A stretch of DNA of 64,000 bases from R-RK-3 sp963834945 (GCA_963834945.1 CAWIDT010000012.1:62001-126000), one strand, 5' to 3'. Shown: positions 19,580 through 28,182, numbered from the stretch's first letter. Made by a program: numbers and translations. Notes: generated by a model not told the origin, from the letters alone.

Positions 19580-19748
19580 CTGCCGCAACATTCCGCCAAT
19601 CGCGGGAACGATCCGGCTGAAATTGCTGAAGCTCGGCGCCCTCGTCACCGTCAGTGTGCGCGGCATCAAAATTGCCATCGCTTCTGCCTGCCCACTCAAA
19701 GACGTCTTCGCAAAGGCACACGAGCGACTATGTCCGATCGCCGCCTGA
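19580..19748 (+). pseudogene. IS1380 transposase C-terminal fragment
   Basis: The plus strand encodes GTIRLKLLKLGALVTVSVRG followed by IKIAIASACPLKDVFAKAHE, ending at a stop. This matches the conserved C-terminal tail of IS1380 transposases (RLKLLKIGA...R.I...S.AYP...VF). The rest of the gene is missing. It is on the opposite strand from the N-terminal IS1380 remnant at 28183-29337, so the two need not be one copy. Confidence 0.65.
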
Positions 19749-19777
19749 TTTGAAGTCGGCGAACTGATTGATTTAAT

Positions 19778-19826
19778 TGGCGATCCCGGCTGGGCTCGAA
19801 CCAGCAACCCCCAGCTTAGAAGGCAG
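19778..19826 (-). tRNA. tRNA-Arg 3' fragment (probable attachment site)
   Basis: Read on the minus strand it begins CCTTCTAAG, an anticodon loop with TCT (Arg), then has a perfect T arm (GCTGG-TTCGAGC-CCAGC) and ends CGGGATCG-CCA with an encoded CCA. No matching 5' half (D arm, acceptor 5' strand) is present, so it is not a functional tRNA. A bare tRNA 3' half next to an integrase fragment is the usual scar (attL or attR) of a tRNA-targeting integrative element. Confidence 0.65.
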
Positions 19827-19965
19827 ATGGGACTTCTGTTCAGCGTTGCGCATCCGTGCGGATTGTCTTTGCGTTACAGCAGCATGAGCATAAGTACCAG
19901 CTGCCTAGATGTTCACGGAGGTTCATGGATGTTCGTTCCGTGCCTTCCGCAGACGTTCCGCAAAA

Positions 19966-20247
19966 ATGACCATCTTGAGCCAAATTGGTCAGGTGGTCCC
20001 TCAGGCGGTGCTCAACCATGCTTCGGGGGCAGGCAAACGCGGCGTGGCCAACATCTACAACCGCGCGAAATATGAGAACCAGAAACGCCGCGCGCTCGAT
20101 CGCCGGGCGGAGTTTTTGCTCAAAGCGCTCGCCGCATATGAGCGAGGAGGATTTGCTGCCGTTGAAGCCTTCGTCCGGCAGGAACAGCGAAGACTGAAGG
20201 AACCCGCACAAGGTGACGGACGCCAGAAAGCAGCCGTCGAAGCGTAG
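19966..20247 (+). pseudogene. Tyrosine recombinase (integrase) C-terminal fragment
   Basis: Encodes VVPQAVLNHASGAGKRGVAN and then IYNRAKYENQKRRALDRRAE. This corresponds to the last catalytic segment of P4-type phage integrases (VVEAVLNH-SG...GVA..YNRA.Y..EKR.ALD), which carries the tyrosine nucleophile. No N-terminal or core-binding domain precedes it, so it is a remnant. The ATG at 19966 is nominal. With the tRNA-Arg scar 140 bp upstream it marks one edge of the decayed element. Confidence 0.7.
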
Positions 20248-20307
20248 GCTATCTCCAATATGTGGTAGCAAAAGCGCCGCCCGCCGGTTGGCGGCAGTGC
20301 TTGGATC

Positions 20308-21228
20308 TCAGGCGTGTTCGCGAGCCGCGACGCCATAGGCTTCCGGCTTTGCCCAATCCTTGGCGGGCGCCTTGCGCATCCCGGCTTGAATGCTGGCGTG
20401 ATAGACGCTCAACTCGCCCGACGCGATCCGCGCGGCAAGGTCTGGGCGATCCCGATCAATCCGGGCGCGGTAGTAAGCCGCCGTGCCAGCGCGGACAAGC
20501 CGGATCGGCTCAGCCGGGGCGGGATCGACAACGCGGGTGGGTTCGAGGTCGACCGCCTCGATGACGATTTCCGCCGGGACTTCGCATGGCTCGGCCTTGC
20601 CCGGCTTCGCGGCTTCGCCAAGCAACTGCATTGCGGGCACGCTCAACCAGACCAGGCCCTCCAGCAGCGCGAGGAAGAGCAGCGCCTTCACGGCGCCAAT
20701 TCCCCATGCGATGCCTTCAGTTCCCCCGCCGGTCGCGATGGCGATCGCCGCGGCAAGACCCGACAGTTCCACCGGCTTGGCTTCGGCGCGCTCGTCGCGG
20801 GCCGTGTCGAGACGCTGCCGGGCCTCAGCGGCTTGCACTGTGAGCGCGCGGCAGTTGGAACCGCAGCCGCCCTTGCGGGCCTCGGCGGCGGCGTAGGCGT
20901 CCAGATCGGCGACGCTCTTTTCCAGCTCCTCGATCCGTTTCGCCCGTTCGGCATAGACGGTCGCGCCGTGCTGCTTGGCGAGCAGATCGCCGCCGGCCGC
21001 GTCGAAATAAACGTTCACCGCGGACCAGAGCGAAACCGCGACACAGATTGCCGCCGTGATCCGCATTTGCTTCGACCAGCCGACGACGCCGGCGCAGATC
21101 GGAATGACGACCTTGGCCAGATCGGCCAGGCCGAATGTCAGACCCGCGGCAGGACCGGCGTCAAGCCCGTGCGCCACATTGAGCACAAGGCCCGTCGCAC
21201 CGGCCGTGAGGGCGATCAGCAGCAGCAC
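20308..21228 (-). CDS. Membrane protein with coiled coil, element-associated
   Basis: A 306-residue protein with about three N-terminal membrane helices, a charged coiled-coil section (AERAKRIEELEKSVADLDAY), a further hydrophobic pair near residues 165-210 and a cytoplasmic tail. The tail (RARIDRDRPDLAARIASGEL...YHASIQAGMRK) resembles a short helical motif common in proteins of rhizobial and sphingomonad mobile elements. The open frame begins with GTG 21228. A double ATG at 21275-21280 in another frame with an upstream AGGACG site suggests the true start lies there and a frameshift separates it from the body. Function unknown. Confidence 0.5.
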   Translation of the reverse strand: MLLLIALTAGATGLVLNVAHGLDAGPAAGLTFGLADLAKVVIPICAGVVGWSKQMRITAAICVAVSLWSAVNVYFDAAGGDLLAKQHGATVYAERAKRIEELEKSVADLDAYAAAEARKGGCGSNCRALTVQAAEARQRLDTARDERAEAKPVELSGLAAAIAIATGGGTEGIAWGIGAVKALLFLALLEGLVWLSVPAMQLLGEAAKPGKAEPCEVPAEIVIEAVDLEPTRVVDPAPAEPIRLVRAGTAAYYRARIDRDRPDLAARIASGELSVYHASIQAGMRKAPAKDWAKPEAYGVAAREHA

Positions 21229-21280
21229 GCCGCCGCTTGCCCATTGCGCCCATATTCGGCAGCGCCTTAGATTTCATCAT

Positions 21281-22275
21281 GGTGTCGTCCTTTGTTTCCT
21301 AAGGGACTTCATCCAGGCCGGCTTGGCGTCGGAAGCGCCTTGCCGGCCGCTCTCGGGCATGGCCGCCCGCCGGAACCGTCCGGGATGTCGGGATGGTTCG
21401 GGGAGGTGGCTCATTGCCGAGACGGAATCCTCAGCCCGGCGTCGCCTCGTGCATGGCTTGGCACTCGGCCCGCTTGGGGTTGGTTTCGGGAGGCCGGAAG
21501 TCCTTTCCTTTCCCTTGTTATTCCCGGTTTCCGCTTCGTTCGGTATCCGGCTCCCCTTTTCGGGTGGCTAGTCCTCTCTAGCCTCTACTCGGGTCTTGTC
21601 TGGGCCTGCTCTCCGTCTGCAAGTAAATAATAGCGAGTATAAATATTATTGCAAAGTACAAATAGATTTATTCTTTTCATAATTTGCAAAATGGGCGAAT
21701 TTCGCAGCGGCTTTGCAAGCAAGCGGCACACTTTGCAATCGCTTTGCAAAATGTTGCAGCATGGTTCCGGGCATGGATAGCGGCGGATTGACCGATCGCG
21801 GGCCGCCGTTGCAAGGCGCTTGCAGGGGTGGCATGCAGGACCGAACCTGGATTGCACCCAGCCGCACCGAGCCATGACGATCCTCGGAACGAAAACTCCT
21901 GAAGAGCTTTCGCTTTTACGCCAATAGAAGAGGCTCATTCTTTTTACTTCTTTTTTATTTTTCTCCAAATATAGGTAAAAACATCGCCACCATCGTCCAT
22001 TCTGCCATGTTTCTTTTCAATATCATTAGCTTAACGTCGGACGATCATAGGGCCGATCCGCCGGATCAGGGTCGGCCAGCGTCGCGCTTATTGACAAGAT
22101 TTGCCCAGCTAGTGGAGTCTGCGTGCAAAAGGACATAACTGCCGGCAGTGTCAGAGGAACTTGCCCTTGAGCCGATATTATGTGCCGGGAGCGTGGGAGC
22201 GTAAGGGCCGTTGCAGCGCTGTTGCAGAATTTGACGGCTGGCGGCTTGCCGCGCGCAGGGGCCATTCCAGGCGGC
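21281..22275. other. Non-coding stretch of the element
   Basis: About 1 kb without a convincing gene. Candidate frames (minus 21585-21968 and 21646-21867) have no domain, and their codons run through a cluster of TTTGCAA repeats, so they are not called. AT-rich runs and the repeat cluster at 21649-21816 suggest a regulatory or replication-type region. Confidence 0.45.
21649..21816. repeat. Cluster of TTTGCAA motifs (possible iterons)
   Basis: Within about 100 bp there are TTGCAAAG (21649), TTTGCAAA (21683), CTTTGCAAG (21711), CTTTGCAATC (21731) and CTTTGCAAAA (21742), with further TTGCA cores at 21754, 21809 and 21820. Two more TTGCAG motifs lie near 22213-22226. The spacing is irregular (about 34, 28, 20 and 11 bases). 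Such a cluster could bind an element-encoded initiator or regulator; no adjacent replication initiator gene was found. Confidence 0.4.
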
Positions 22276-23670
22276 CTATCCCGTCCACGCCTGCCGCCAC
22301 GCCGCGAACTCGGACGGCCGGATCTGGTAGCGCGCGAAGTTGCCTTCGTGCAGGGCAAGAAGCTCGCTCTCGGCGATTTCCCTAAACCTTTGGCGCTCCG
22401 ACGCGTCGATGTTCTTATCCGTCCACGCGGCGACGTGGGTGGCGGCGCTCTTCTTGTCCATGCGCCCGCGCACGACCTCGCCGACGAGCGCGCGCAACGC
22501 TTCCCGGTGCTTGAGGCGGAACGGGTCGGGCTCGCCCAGCGACTGGCGCACGGAGGCGTACCGGCTCGCGGAGCGCTCATAGCCCCAGATGAAGATGTCC
22601 TTGAGCAGGTCGACCTGCCGCAGCTCGTACACGCCGAGCATCGCCTGGGTATAGGTCTGCTGCGGAACGTCGGCGAAGGACAGGGGCGACAGGTTGTTCC
22701 TGATGAGCGGAATGTTCGCGGCAAGGCGCGAGACGCGTTTATTCACGTCATCGAACGCCTGCAGGTAGGGAAGCTGCACCATCGCGAAGAAGCCCTGCTC
22801 GAAAGGGTCCTTGATGGCGGCGGCGGTGGCGAGGATCTGGTCGAAGCACTCCTCAATGAGCTGCGGCACCTCGAGCGGATGGAAGACCGAGCCGGTGATG
22901 CCGACGACGATGCGGCGCAGGCGGCCCGGCGCGTCCGGGTCGGCCAGCAGGTTGTTTGCCAGCATGCCGTGCAGGTTCAGCAGCGTGTAGCGGTTGAAGC
23001 CTACTTCCGCGGCGTCGCCCACGAGGAATTCGATGGCGTCCTTGTGATTGAGGATCATCTGCGCTTCCAGCTGATCCTTGCCTTCGGCCTGCTGGCCGAG
23101 ATCGATCAGGCGCTTGGTGTCGAGCAGCGAATAGGTGTTGCCCTCGAGGCGGCTCGAGTTCCAAGAGAGATCGATCAGGAGGCGGCTCAGAATCTGCTTC
23201 GCGTAGGTGCCCGCCGGCTGCGCGGCGGTCTGCGGCGTGCCGATCGCGTGCAGGTGCGCGCGCTCCTTTGATGACAGGTAGGCGGTTTCGTTGGGGCGGT
23301 AGGCGTCGAGAAACTTTCGGTCGTAGCCGGCCGGCTTGCGCGCGGTCTCGGGCTTGCGGACATACTCCTGTATGGCGGCGCCGTGCTTTGACACCGGCAC
23401 GAAGAGGCTGCCTTGCTCTTCTATGCGCGCTTCGGCGGCGATGAGCCGGGGTGGTGCGCCCGGTGCGACGGGCAGCGCATACCGCGCCGCGGGGCCCTTC
23501 CCCAGCTGGGCGAGGCGTCCGGCGGTGATGAGCTGCTTGAGGCGGTACTGCACCGTGCGCAAAGGGACGGAGCCGAGCGCAGCGGCGATCTCCTGCGCCG
23601 TCGCCCCCTCGGGCCTCGCGGAGGCGTCCAGGATTGCCTGAAGATCGTCCTCGGTAACCCGCCTTGCCAT
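22276..23670 (-). CDS. Winged-helix Fic protein with altered active site
   Basis: A 464-residue Fic-family protein. Residues 1-65 form a DNA-binding winged helix (EIAAALGSVPLRTVQYRLKQ). An inhibitory-helix motif NSSRLEGN (171-178, S-x-x-x-E-G type) lies N-terminal to the Fic core, as in class II Fic enzymes. The Fic loop reads LQAFDDVNKRVSRLAAN (303-319). The N-K-R anchor is kept, but the catalytic His of HPFxxGN(G/K)R is Gln and the first Gly is Val, so AMP-transfer is doubtful. ATG 23670 follows GGAGAGCAG. The promoter holds repeated TTGCGCGAT palindromes, fitting autoregulation through the winged helix. It lies inside the decayed element yet is intact, which suggests selection or recent arrival. 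Confidence 0.85.
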   Translation of the reverse strand: MARRVTEDDLQAILDASARPEGATAQEIAAALGSVPLRTVQYRLKQLITAGRLAQLGKGPAARYALPVAPGAPPRLIAAEARIEEQGSLFVPVSKHGAAIQEYVRKPETARKPAGYDRKFLDAYRPNETAYLSSKERAHLHAIGTPQTAAQPAGTYAKQILSRLLIDLSWNSSRLEGNTYSLLDTKRLIDLGQQAEGKDQLEAQMILNHKDAIEFLVGDAAEVGFNRYTLLNLHGMLANNLLADPDAPGRLRRIVVGITGSVFHPLEVPQLIEECFDQILATAAAIKDPFEQGFFAMVQLPYLQAFDDVNKRVSRLAANIPLIRNNLSPLSFADVPQQTYTQAMLGVYELRQVDLLKDIFIWGYERSASRYASVRQSLGEPDPFRLKHREALRALVGEVVRGRMDKKSAATHVAAWTDKNIDASERQRFREIAESELLALHEGNFARYQIRPSEFAAWRQAWTG

Positions 23671-23678
23671 CTGCTCTC

Positions 23679-23800
23679 CATAGTTGCGCGATCGCTCTAT
23701 TGCGCAACTATGCCCGGTTATCGTGCAAGAATCAATCTATCGCGCAATTATATCTTGCGTAATGGCCATAATTCTTGCGCGATTTCCCCATCGCGCAAGA
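23679..23800. promoter_or_regulatory. Palindromic operator cluster upstream of the Fic gene
   Basis: Two perfect 11-base inverted repeats bracket the region: CATAGTTGCGC / GCGCAACTATG (23679-23712) and TCTTGCGCGAT / ATCGCGCAAGA (23773-23800). Between them are related half-sites TTATCGTGCAAG, TATCGCGCAA and TCTTGCGTAAT. The shared core TTGCGCGAT (or its complement) recurs about seven times in 120 bp, starting 9 bp before the Fic start codon. This is the layout of an operator bound cooperatively by a dimer, with the winged helix of the Fic protein as the obvious candidate. Confidence 0.7.
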
Positions 23801-23901
23801 AACCCCGTGCTACCTATTGCAGCCGATAAACCAGCATCGACCAGAAATATTCGGCGGCGCCTTCTAAGGAGAGCTTCGGTTCCTCGTTCAATCCACCGGC
23901 T

Positions 23902-24091
23902 TCATTCCTCTGCCGCCAACTCTATCAGCATACCTTCCGATGCTTCGATTGCGTCCTTCAGCTCATTCATAAGGAATGATCGCGTTACCGATGCATGCGG
24001 AATTGTCTTCCAGCATCTCGGCAGCGATCAACACGCAATCCAGCGAGCCGCACAGGCTTCTTATGCGTTTGAAATGATCGTTTACCTGCAT
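23902..24091 (-). pseudogene. Possible small gene, two overlapping frames
   Basis: A 42-codon frame (24091-23963, MQVNDHFKRIRSLCGSLDCV...) ends at TGA and overlaps a second frame (23970-23902, MNELKDAIEASEGMLIELAA). Joined by a one-base shift they would give a roughly 64-residue helical protein of the size of small phage or plasmid proteins. No family recognised. It may be a frameshifted small gene or chance. Confidence 0.3.
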
Positions 24092-24118
24092 AGCTCGCCC
24101 CTTTCGCCATCATTCATT

Positions 24119-24178
24119 ACTCGGTTTGACTATAAAAGCATAGGATTAACTCCTACCTTCGTCAACTCGGTTTGACTA
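24119..24178 (+). promoter_or_regulatory. Direct-repeat operator candidate
   Basis: The 14-mer ACTCGGTTTGACTA occurs at 24119-24132 and again at 24165-24178, 46 bp apart, with the second copy ending 10 bp before the start of the ribbon-helix-helix gene. Each contains TTGACT, a possible -35 hexamer. Direct repeats at this position are typical binding sites of small RHH repressors. Confidence 0.5.
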
Positions 24179-24188
24179 CGATCGAGTG

Positions 24189-24359
24189 ATGGAAGAATTG
24201 CAGCCGACTTCTATCCGTCTGACGCCTCAATTGAAGGCCGCGCTAAAGCGCTTCGCCGAGGAAGACCGGCGTTCGCTTAGCTCTTATGTCGTTCTGGTGC
24301 TTGAGAAGCATGTCGCGCAGCGCGAGGCAGCGCAAAAGCCGGGCGATGGTGAGAAGTGA
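24189..24359 (+). CDS. Small ribbon-helix-helix DNA-binding protein
   Basis: A 56-residue protein that begins MEELQPTSIRLTPQLKAALK and continues RFAEEDRRSLSSYVVLVLEK. The pattern (short beta strand with alternating SIRLT, then two helices joined at a SLSSYV turn) is that of Arc/CopG-type ribbon-helix-helix repressors. These act as antitoxins, plasmid copy regulators or element repressors. Two 14-bp direct repeats immediately upstream could be its operator. No toxin gene follows; the next sequence is transposase debris. It is divergent from the Fic gene and may belong to the same accessory module. Confidence 0.7.
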   Translation: MEELQPTSIRLTPQLKAALKRFAEEDRRSLSSYVVLVLEKHVAQREAAQKPGDGEK

Positions 24360-24419
24360 GCCGAGGCATCGCAAGAGCGAGCCTGACATAGCAAGCGCGG
24401 AACGCGCTGATAACTCATT

Positions 24420-24814
24420 GAAATATAAGAATAAAATAAGAGGATGGTGCCCAGAAGAGGATTGGCTGAGAAAACGCAGCAGCGCGACCAGTCGCTCAGC
24501 GGCGTCACCATTGAAGCGTTCGATCGGCGCGGCCGGCAGACGGTCTTGATCGACGGTGGCATGTCCGCGGCGCGAGCAATCCGCCAGAACGGGCTCGCGG
24601 TAAGGCTGTCGCGCCACCACGCCCGCCAACGGGCGATCGTGCGGCGGTCGACGCCGACAGCTTCGGGCAGGCTCACCCCTCGAGAGCGGCTCTCTCCCTC
24701 TAGTCCAAAATGCCGCAGCCGGGCAACGTCCACCCGTCGCGCTGCCAAAAGCGACTGCCCGCGGATAGGCGGGAGAGGGCGTTGGATTATGGTGAGCATC
24801 AGCATTGCCCCCAA
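24420..24814 (-). pseudogene. HTH transposase-associated protein remnant
   Basis: The minus strand reads EAVGVDRRTIARWRAWWRDS then LTASPFWRIARAADMPP. It then shifts frame to VDQDRLPAAPIERFNGDAAE followed by RLVALLRFLSQ. The helix-turn-helix plus (S)PFW-x-x-x-RA...MPP and RL-x-x-LLRFL pattern is seen in a small HTH protein linked to insertion elements in Proteobacteria. At least one frameshift and a missing N-terminal zinc region make it a remnant. The parent element could not be named with certainty. Confidence 0.45.
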
Positions 24815-25181
24815 ATCCCATCACGTTATGAAAACTCTCACGGTGAGCCGCCCAAACATTTAATATAACCAAGCAATCACAAGATATTGTCAGTTTGTTT
24901 GAATGAATTTGTTGAACGAATTCGCACTTGCTCAATGTCTTGGATGGAAATAGACATTCCGCGTGACGGAATCCTACGCTTTTACATAACAATGGAATTT
25001 TTGAATTTCATGGAAATTCGGAAGCGTAAAATTTTAACATATATTCACTTGGGCAGAGCAGCGTAACATTCGGGGTATTTTCTCCATCAGCCATCCAAGC
25101 CATTCCACGCCAAGTGGTGGCGTTCCCCCAACCAACGCATCGAAATCGATCAGGCGGGATAGCGAATGGGACCGCGCGAGA
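24815..25181. other. AT-rich gap before the element ATPase
   Basis: About 370 bp, markedly AT-richer than the surroundings. It contains a perfect inverted repeat GAATTTC-ATG-GAAATTC at 25003-25019. No gene recognised; it may be a promoter or a deletion junction. Confidence 0.4.
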
Positions 25182-26583
25182 ATGCCCGCCGACAAGCTTG
25201 TCGCGCTGGTCCGCGACGGAGCGAAGCTGTTTACAGCTCCAGACGAAAGCGCCTGGGCGGCAATCGAGATATTCGGCCACAGGGAAAGCTGGCCTCTGGC
25301 CTCGCGCGGCTTCAAGACATGGCTGGCGAATGGCTATTATCTCAGGACGCGAAAGGCGCCGATGCCGGAGGCGATGACGCAGGCGTCGGTGACATTGGAT
25401 GCGATCGCCCGGTTTGAGGGCGGCCAGCAGCAGGTGTTCCTGCGCACCGGCGAGCAAGACGATAAGTTCTATCTCGATCTGGCGGATGAGGATTGGCGAG
25501 CGGTTGAAATCGGCCGGGATGGGTGGCGCATTGTCGACCGGCCGCCAATTCATTTTCGCCGGCAACGCGGTATGTTGCCATTGCCCTCGCCCGTTCGCGG
25601 CGGCGAGATCGGGGAACTCAGGGGCTTTCTCAATGTTGCGAGCGATGACGATTTCCTTCGGGCCGTTGCGTGGCTGATCGCGGCGTTGCGGCCCACCGGC
25701 CTTTTCCGCTGCTGGCGCTGGTTGGCGAACCCGGTTCGGCGAAATCGACCACCGCCAGAATTTTACGCAGTCTTGTTGATCCCAATATTTCCGCGCTGCG
25801 TTCGACGCCGAAAGATGAACGCGATTGCTGGATCGGCGCGAGCAACGCGGCGATTCTCGCCTATGACAATCTCTCCTCCATCCCCCTTTGGATGTCGGAT
25901 TCGCTGTGTCGCATCGCTACGGGGGGAGGCTTCTCGACGCGCCAGCTCCACACCGACAGCGATGAAATCCTGATCGAGGCGGTGCGCCCCGTGATCCTGA
26001 CCTCGGTCGGCGACGTGATCGCGCAAAGTGATTTGGCCGATCGCGCCATCGTGCTCGATCTGCCGACCATTTCGAACAATCACCGGCGGCATGAAGGTGC
26101 TTTGGGGGCGTTATTTGCCGCCGCAAAGCCAAGGATTCTGGGGGCGTTGCTCGACGCGGTAGCCAATGGCTTGCGGCGACAGCCTGAGATCATTCTTGAG
26201 AGTTTGCCGCGTCTTGCGGATTTCGCCATTTGCGTGACGGCCTGCGAGACGGCCTTCACGGAAGAAGGCGCCCTGCTTGCCGCCTACTATCGCAATATCC
26301 ATGAGGCGGTGGACAGCGTCGTGCAGAATGATGCTGTCTGCGTCGCCGCGCTGGCCTTCCTCGATGCCAATCACGGTCATTGGAAGGCAAACCCGAGGCT
26401 CTACTTGCGGATATTCGAATTTGGGCGCCAGATGGCGCGCCGCGCGAGCGAAGCTGGCCGCGCAATCCGCAGACGCTGTCGAACCGTCTCCGCCTCGCCG
26501 CTCCAAGCCTGCGAAAAATGGGCGTGCTCTTCACCAAGGGTAAGACGGCGGGAAAGCGTTATCTCGAACTCATCCGGGAATAA
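25182..26583 (+). pseudogene. Mobile-element ATPase (primase/helicase type), two frameshifts
   Basis: Corresponds to the ATP-binding protein found next to Toprim primases in alphaproteobacterial plasmids and integrative elements. The N-terminal part has AAIEIFGHRESWPLASRGFK and KFYLDLADEDWRAVEIGRDG. Near 25695 a lost base shifts the frame to PFPLLALVGEPGSAKSTTAR, whose Walker A is GEPGSAKST. The ATPase core follows (AILAYDNLSSIPLWMSDSLC). A second shift near 26390 leads to the usual C-terminus (RNPQTLSNRLRLAAPSLRKM...RYLELIRE). All pieces are recognisable, so decay is recent, but no full-length protein can be made. It was probably part of the replication module with the primase at 29346-30493. 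Confidence 0.75.
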
Positions 26584-26924
26584 AGCGGCCACCTTGTCCG
26601 TTGCAGGCTTCGCGCTTGATCGCCAAAGAGAAAACGTCACACTGAACGCGGATTGGATATCCTGGCATTCGCGCGCCGGGAGCCAGGTGAAAGCACCAGA
26701 ATCCATTTTTCTCCTTGGCGATCATGCTCTTCATGATGCGTGCCGGCGACCGTATCCCATAAGAGAGGATCATCGGCGCCTGCGCCATCATTGGATTGAC
26801 CGCCAAATTGCTTCCGCATTCGTGTGCCGCCTCGAAAATGACGGGGCCGTTTTGCAATCTGAGCACGGACAAATGCGCGGCCTTCCGCTATGTCAGCGGG
26901 AACCAAGGCCGAGGGAGAGAAGCG
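26584..26924. other. Gap without recognised gene
   Basis: About 340 bp between the ATPase remnant and the next partial gene. Frames exist on both strands (minus 26570-26872 and 26637-26963), but none shows a motif. The only useful signal is a purine-rich GAGGGAGAGAAG just before the ATG at 26925. Confidence 0.35.
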
Positions 26925-27128
26925 ATGGTGAAGAAACAGACGCGGCTGTTTGAAATGAAGCACGCCGATCTACGGCAGGCCCGGCTGATGGGGCTCGCCC
27001 TGCAATTCGATCGGGGAGGACCTGGTGCCGCTGGTCGGCGGCAGCGAGTTCAATGAAAACCCGCTTGATTCGGCCATTTGGACAGCGGAAGACGAGACCG
27101 AGAAGCTCGAAGCAGCCGAAAAATTATT
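26925..27128 (+). pseudogene. Small element gene, frameshifted and cut by IS630
   Basis: Opens with ATG 26925 after a GAGGGAGAGAAG site: MVKKQTRLFEMKHADLRQAR then LMGLALQFDRG. It shifts frame to DLVPLVGGSEFNENPLDSAI and WTAEDETEKLEAAEKLF, and is then interrupted by the left end of the IS630 element at 27129. The acidic helical C-terminus matches no family I recognise. Confidence 0.4.
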
Positions 27129-28182
27129 TAGAGCGGGATCGGATTAGGCGGAATCGGAAAATTGGGATTCTCTTCCTTCGCGAACAGTAATTCATCATCG
27201 GTGCTGGAGAGGAGGCGGGCATGGATGGGGAAGCCTTATTCGATCGATCTTAGGGAACGTGTCGTCAAGCGCGCGGCTGCGGGCGAAAGCATTCGCGCTA
27301 TTGCGGCGGCGTTCGAAATCAGTCCGTCGGCGGTGTCGAAATGGGCTGGAAGGCAGCGGGCGACGGGGAGCGTCGCGCCGGCTCAGATGGGTGGCTATAA
27401 GCCGGTGATCTTGGCAGCGCATCGCGATTTTGTTCACGCCCGCTTTGCTGAGGTGCCCGAGTTGACCTTGCGCGGGCTGAAAAAGGATCTGGCCGAGCTC
27501 GGCGTCAAGGTGAGCTATGGCGCGGTCTGGAGCTTCGTCCATGCCGAGGGCCTGAGCTTCAAAAAAAACCGCGGTCGCAAGCGAGCAGGACCGGCCCGAC
27601 GTCGCCCGGCGCCGCACGCAATGGAAAAAATACCAGGCGAAAATCGATCCCACGCGGCTCGTCTTCATCGATGAGACCTGGACCAAGACGAATATGGCGC
27701 CGCTGCGAGGCTGGAGCGCTTGCGGCAAGCGCTTGATCGGCAAGTCGCCTCATGGTCACTGGCGAACCCAGACGTTCCTCGCCGCATTGCGCTGCGACCG
27801 GATTGAGGCGCCTTGCGTCTTTGATGGGCCGATCAACGGCGTGAAATTCCTCACCTATGTCCGGGAATTCCTTCTGCCCAGCCTGAAGGCTGGCGACGTT
27901 GTGATTATGGACAATCTCGGCAGCCACAAGGGACGGGCCGTTCGCCAAGCCATCCGCAGCGTCGGCGCGAAGCTCTTCTTCCTGCCGCCATACAGTCCCG
28001 ATCTCAACCCCATCGAACAGGTCTTTGCCAAGCTCAAACACTGGCTCCGAAAATCCGCAAAGCGCACGGTCGAGACCGTCTGCGATCGCATTGGATCATT
28101 GCTCGATGACTTCCCGCCCAACGAGTGCAGAAACTATCTCGCAAACTCGGGGTATGCTTCCAATTAAAGTGATCCCGCTCTA
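27129..28182 (+). mobile_element. IS630-family insertion sequence (copy 1)
   Basis: A 1.05-kb element with terminal inverted repeats TAGAGCGGGATC (27129-27140) and GATCCCGCTCTA (28171-28182), both ending in TA as expected for IS630 insertion at a TA dinucleotide. It carries one transposase gene split into two frames. On its left it cuts a small element gene; on its right it abuts the truncated IS1380 transposase. Those flanks do not rejoin into one gene, so a deletion or rearrangement followed insertion. Confidence 0.85.
27225..28167 (+). CDS. IS630 transposase, frame switch at an A8 run
   Basis: DDE transposase of the IS630/Tc1-mariner group. ATG 27225 opens the HTH part (MGKPYSIDLRERVVKRAAAG...SKWAGRQRATGSV). 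At CTTCAAAAAAAACCGCGG (27567-27584) the reading must move by one base to continue as RLVFIDETWTKTNMAPLRGW (first Asp), VVIMDNLGSHKGRAVRQAI (second Asp) and FFLPPYSPDLNPIEQVFAKL (final Glu). Many IS630 elements make the full enzyme by slippage on an A run, so the break is probably programmed rather than inactivating. All three catalytic acids and both ends are intact, so the element may be active. Confidence 0.85.

Noticed and set aside
18309..19721. 470-codon minus-strand frame over the MFS gene
   Set aside because: Out-of-frame shadow; only the frames at 18356-19528 and 18154-18471 give MFS motifs.
19778..19826. Functional tRNA-Arg gene
   Set aside because: No D arm or 5' acceptor strand; only the 3' half is present.
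21585..21968. 127-codon minus-strand frame
   Set aside because: Runs through the TTTGCAA repeat cluster, lacks domains and has a Cys-rich random composition.
23684..24175. 163-codon plus-strand frame
   Set aside because: Starts inside the palindromic operator of the Fic gene and has no recognisable features.
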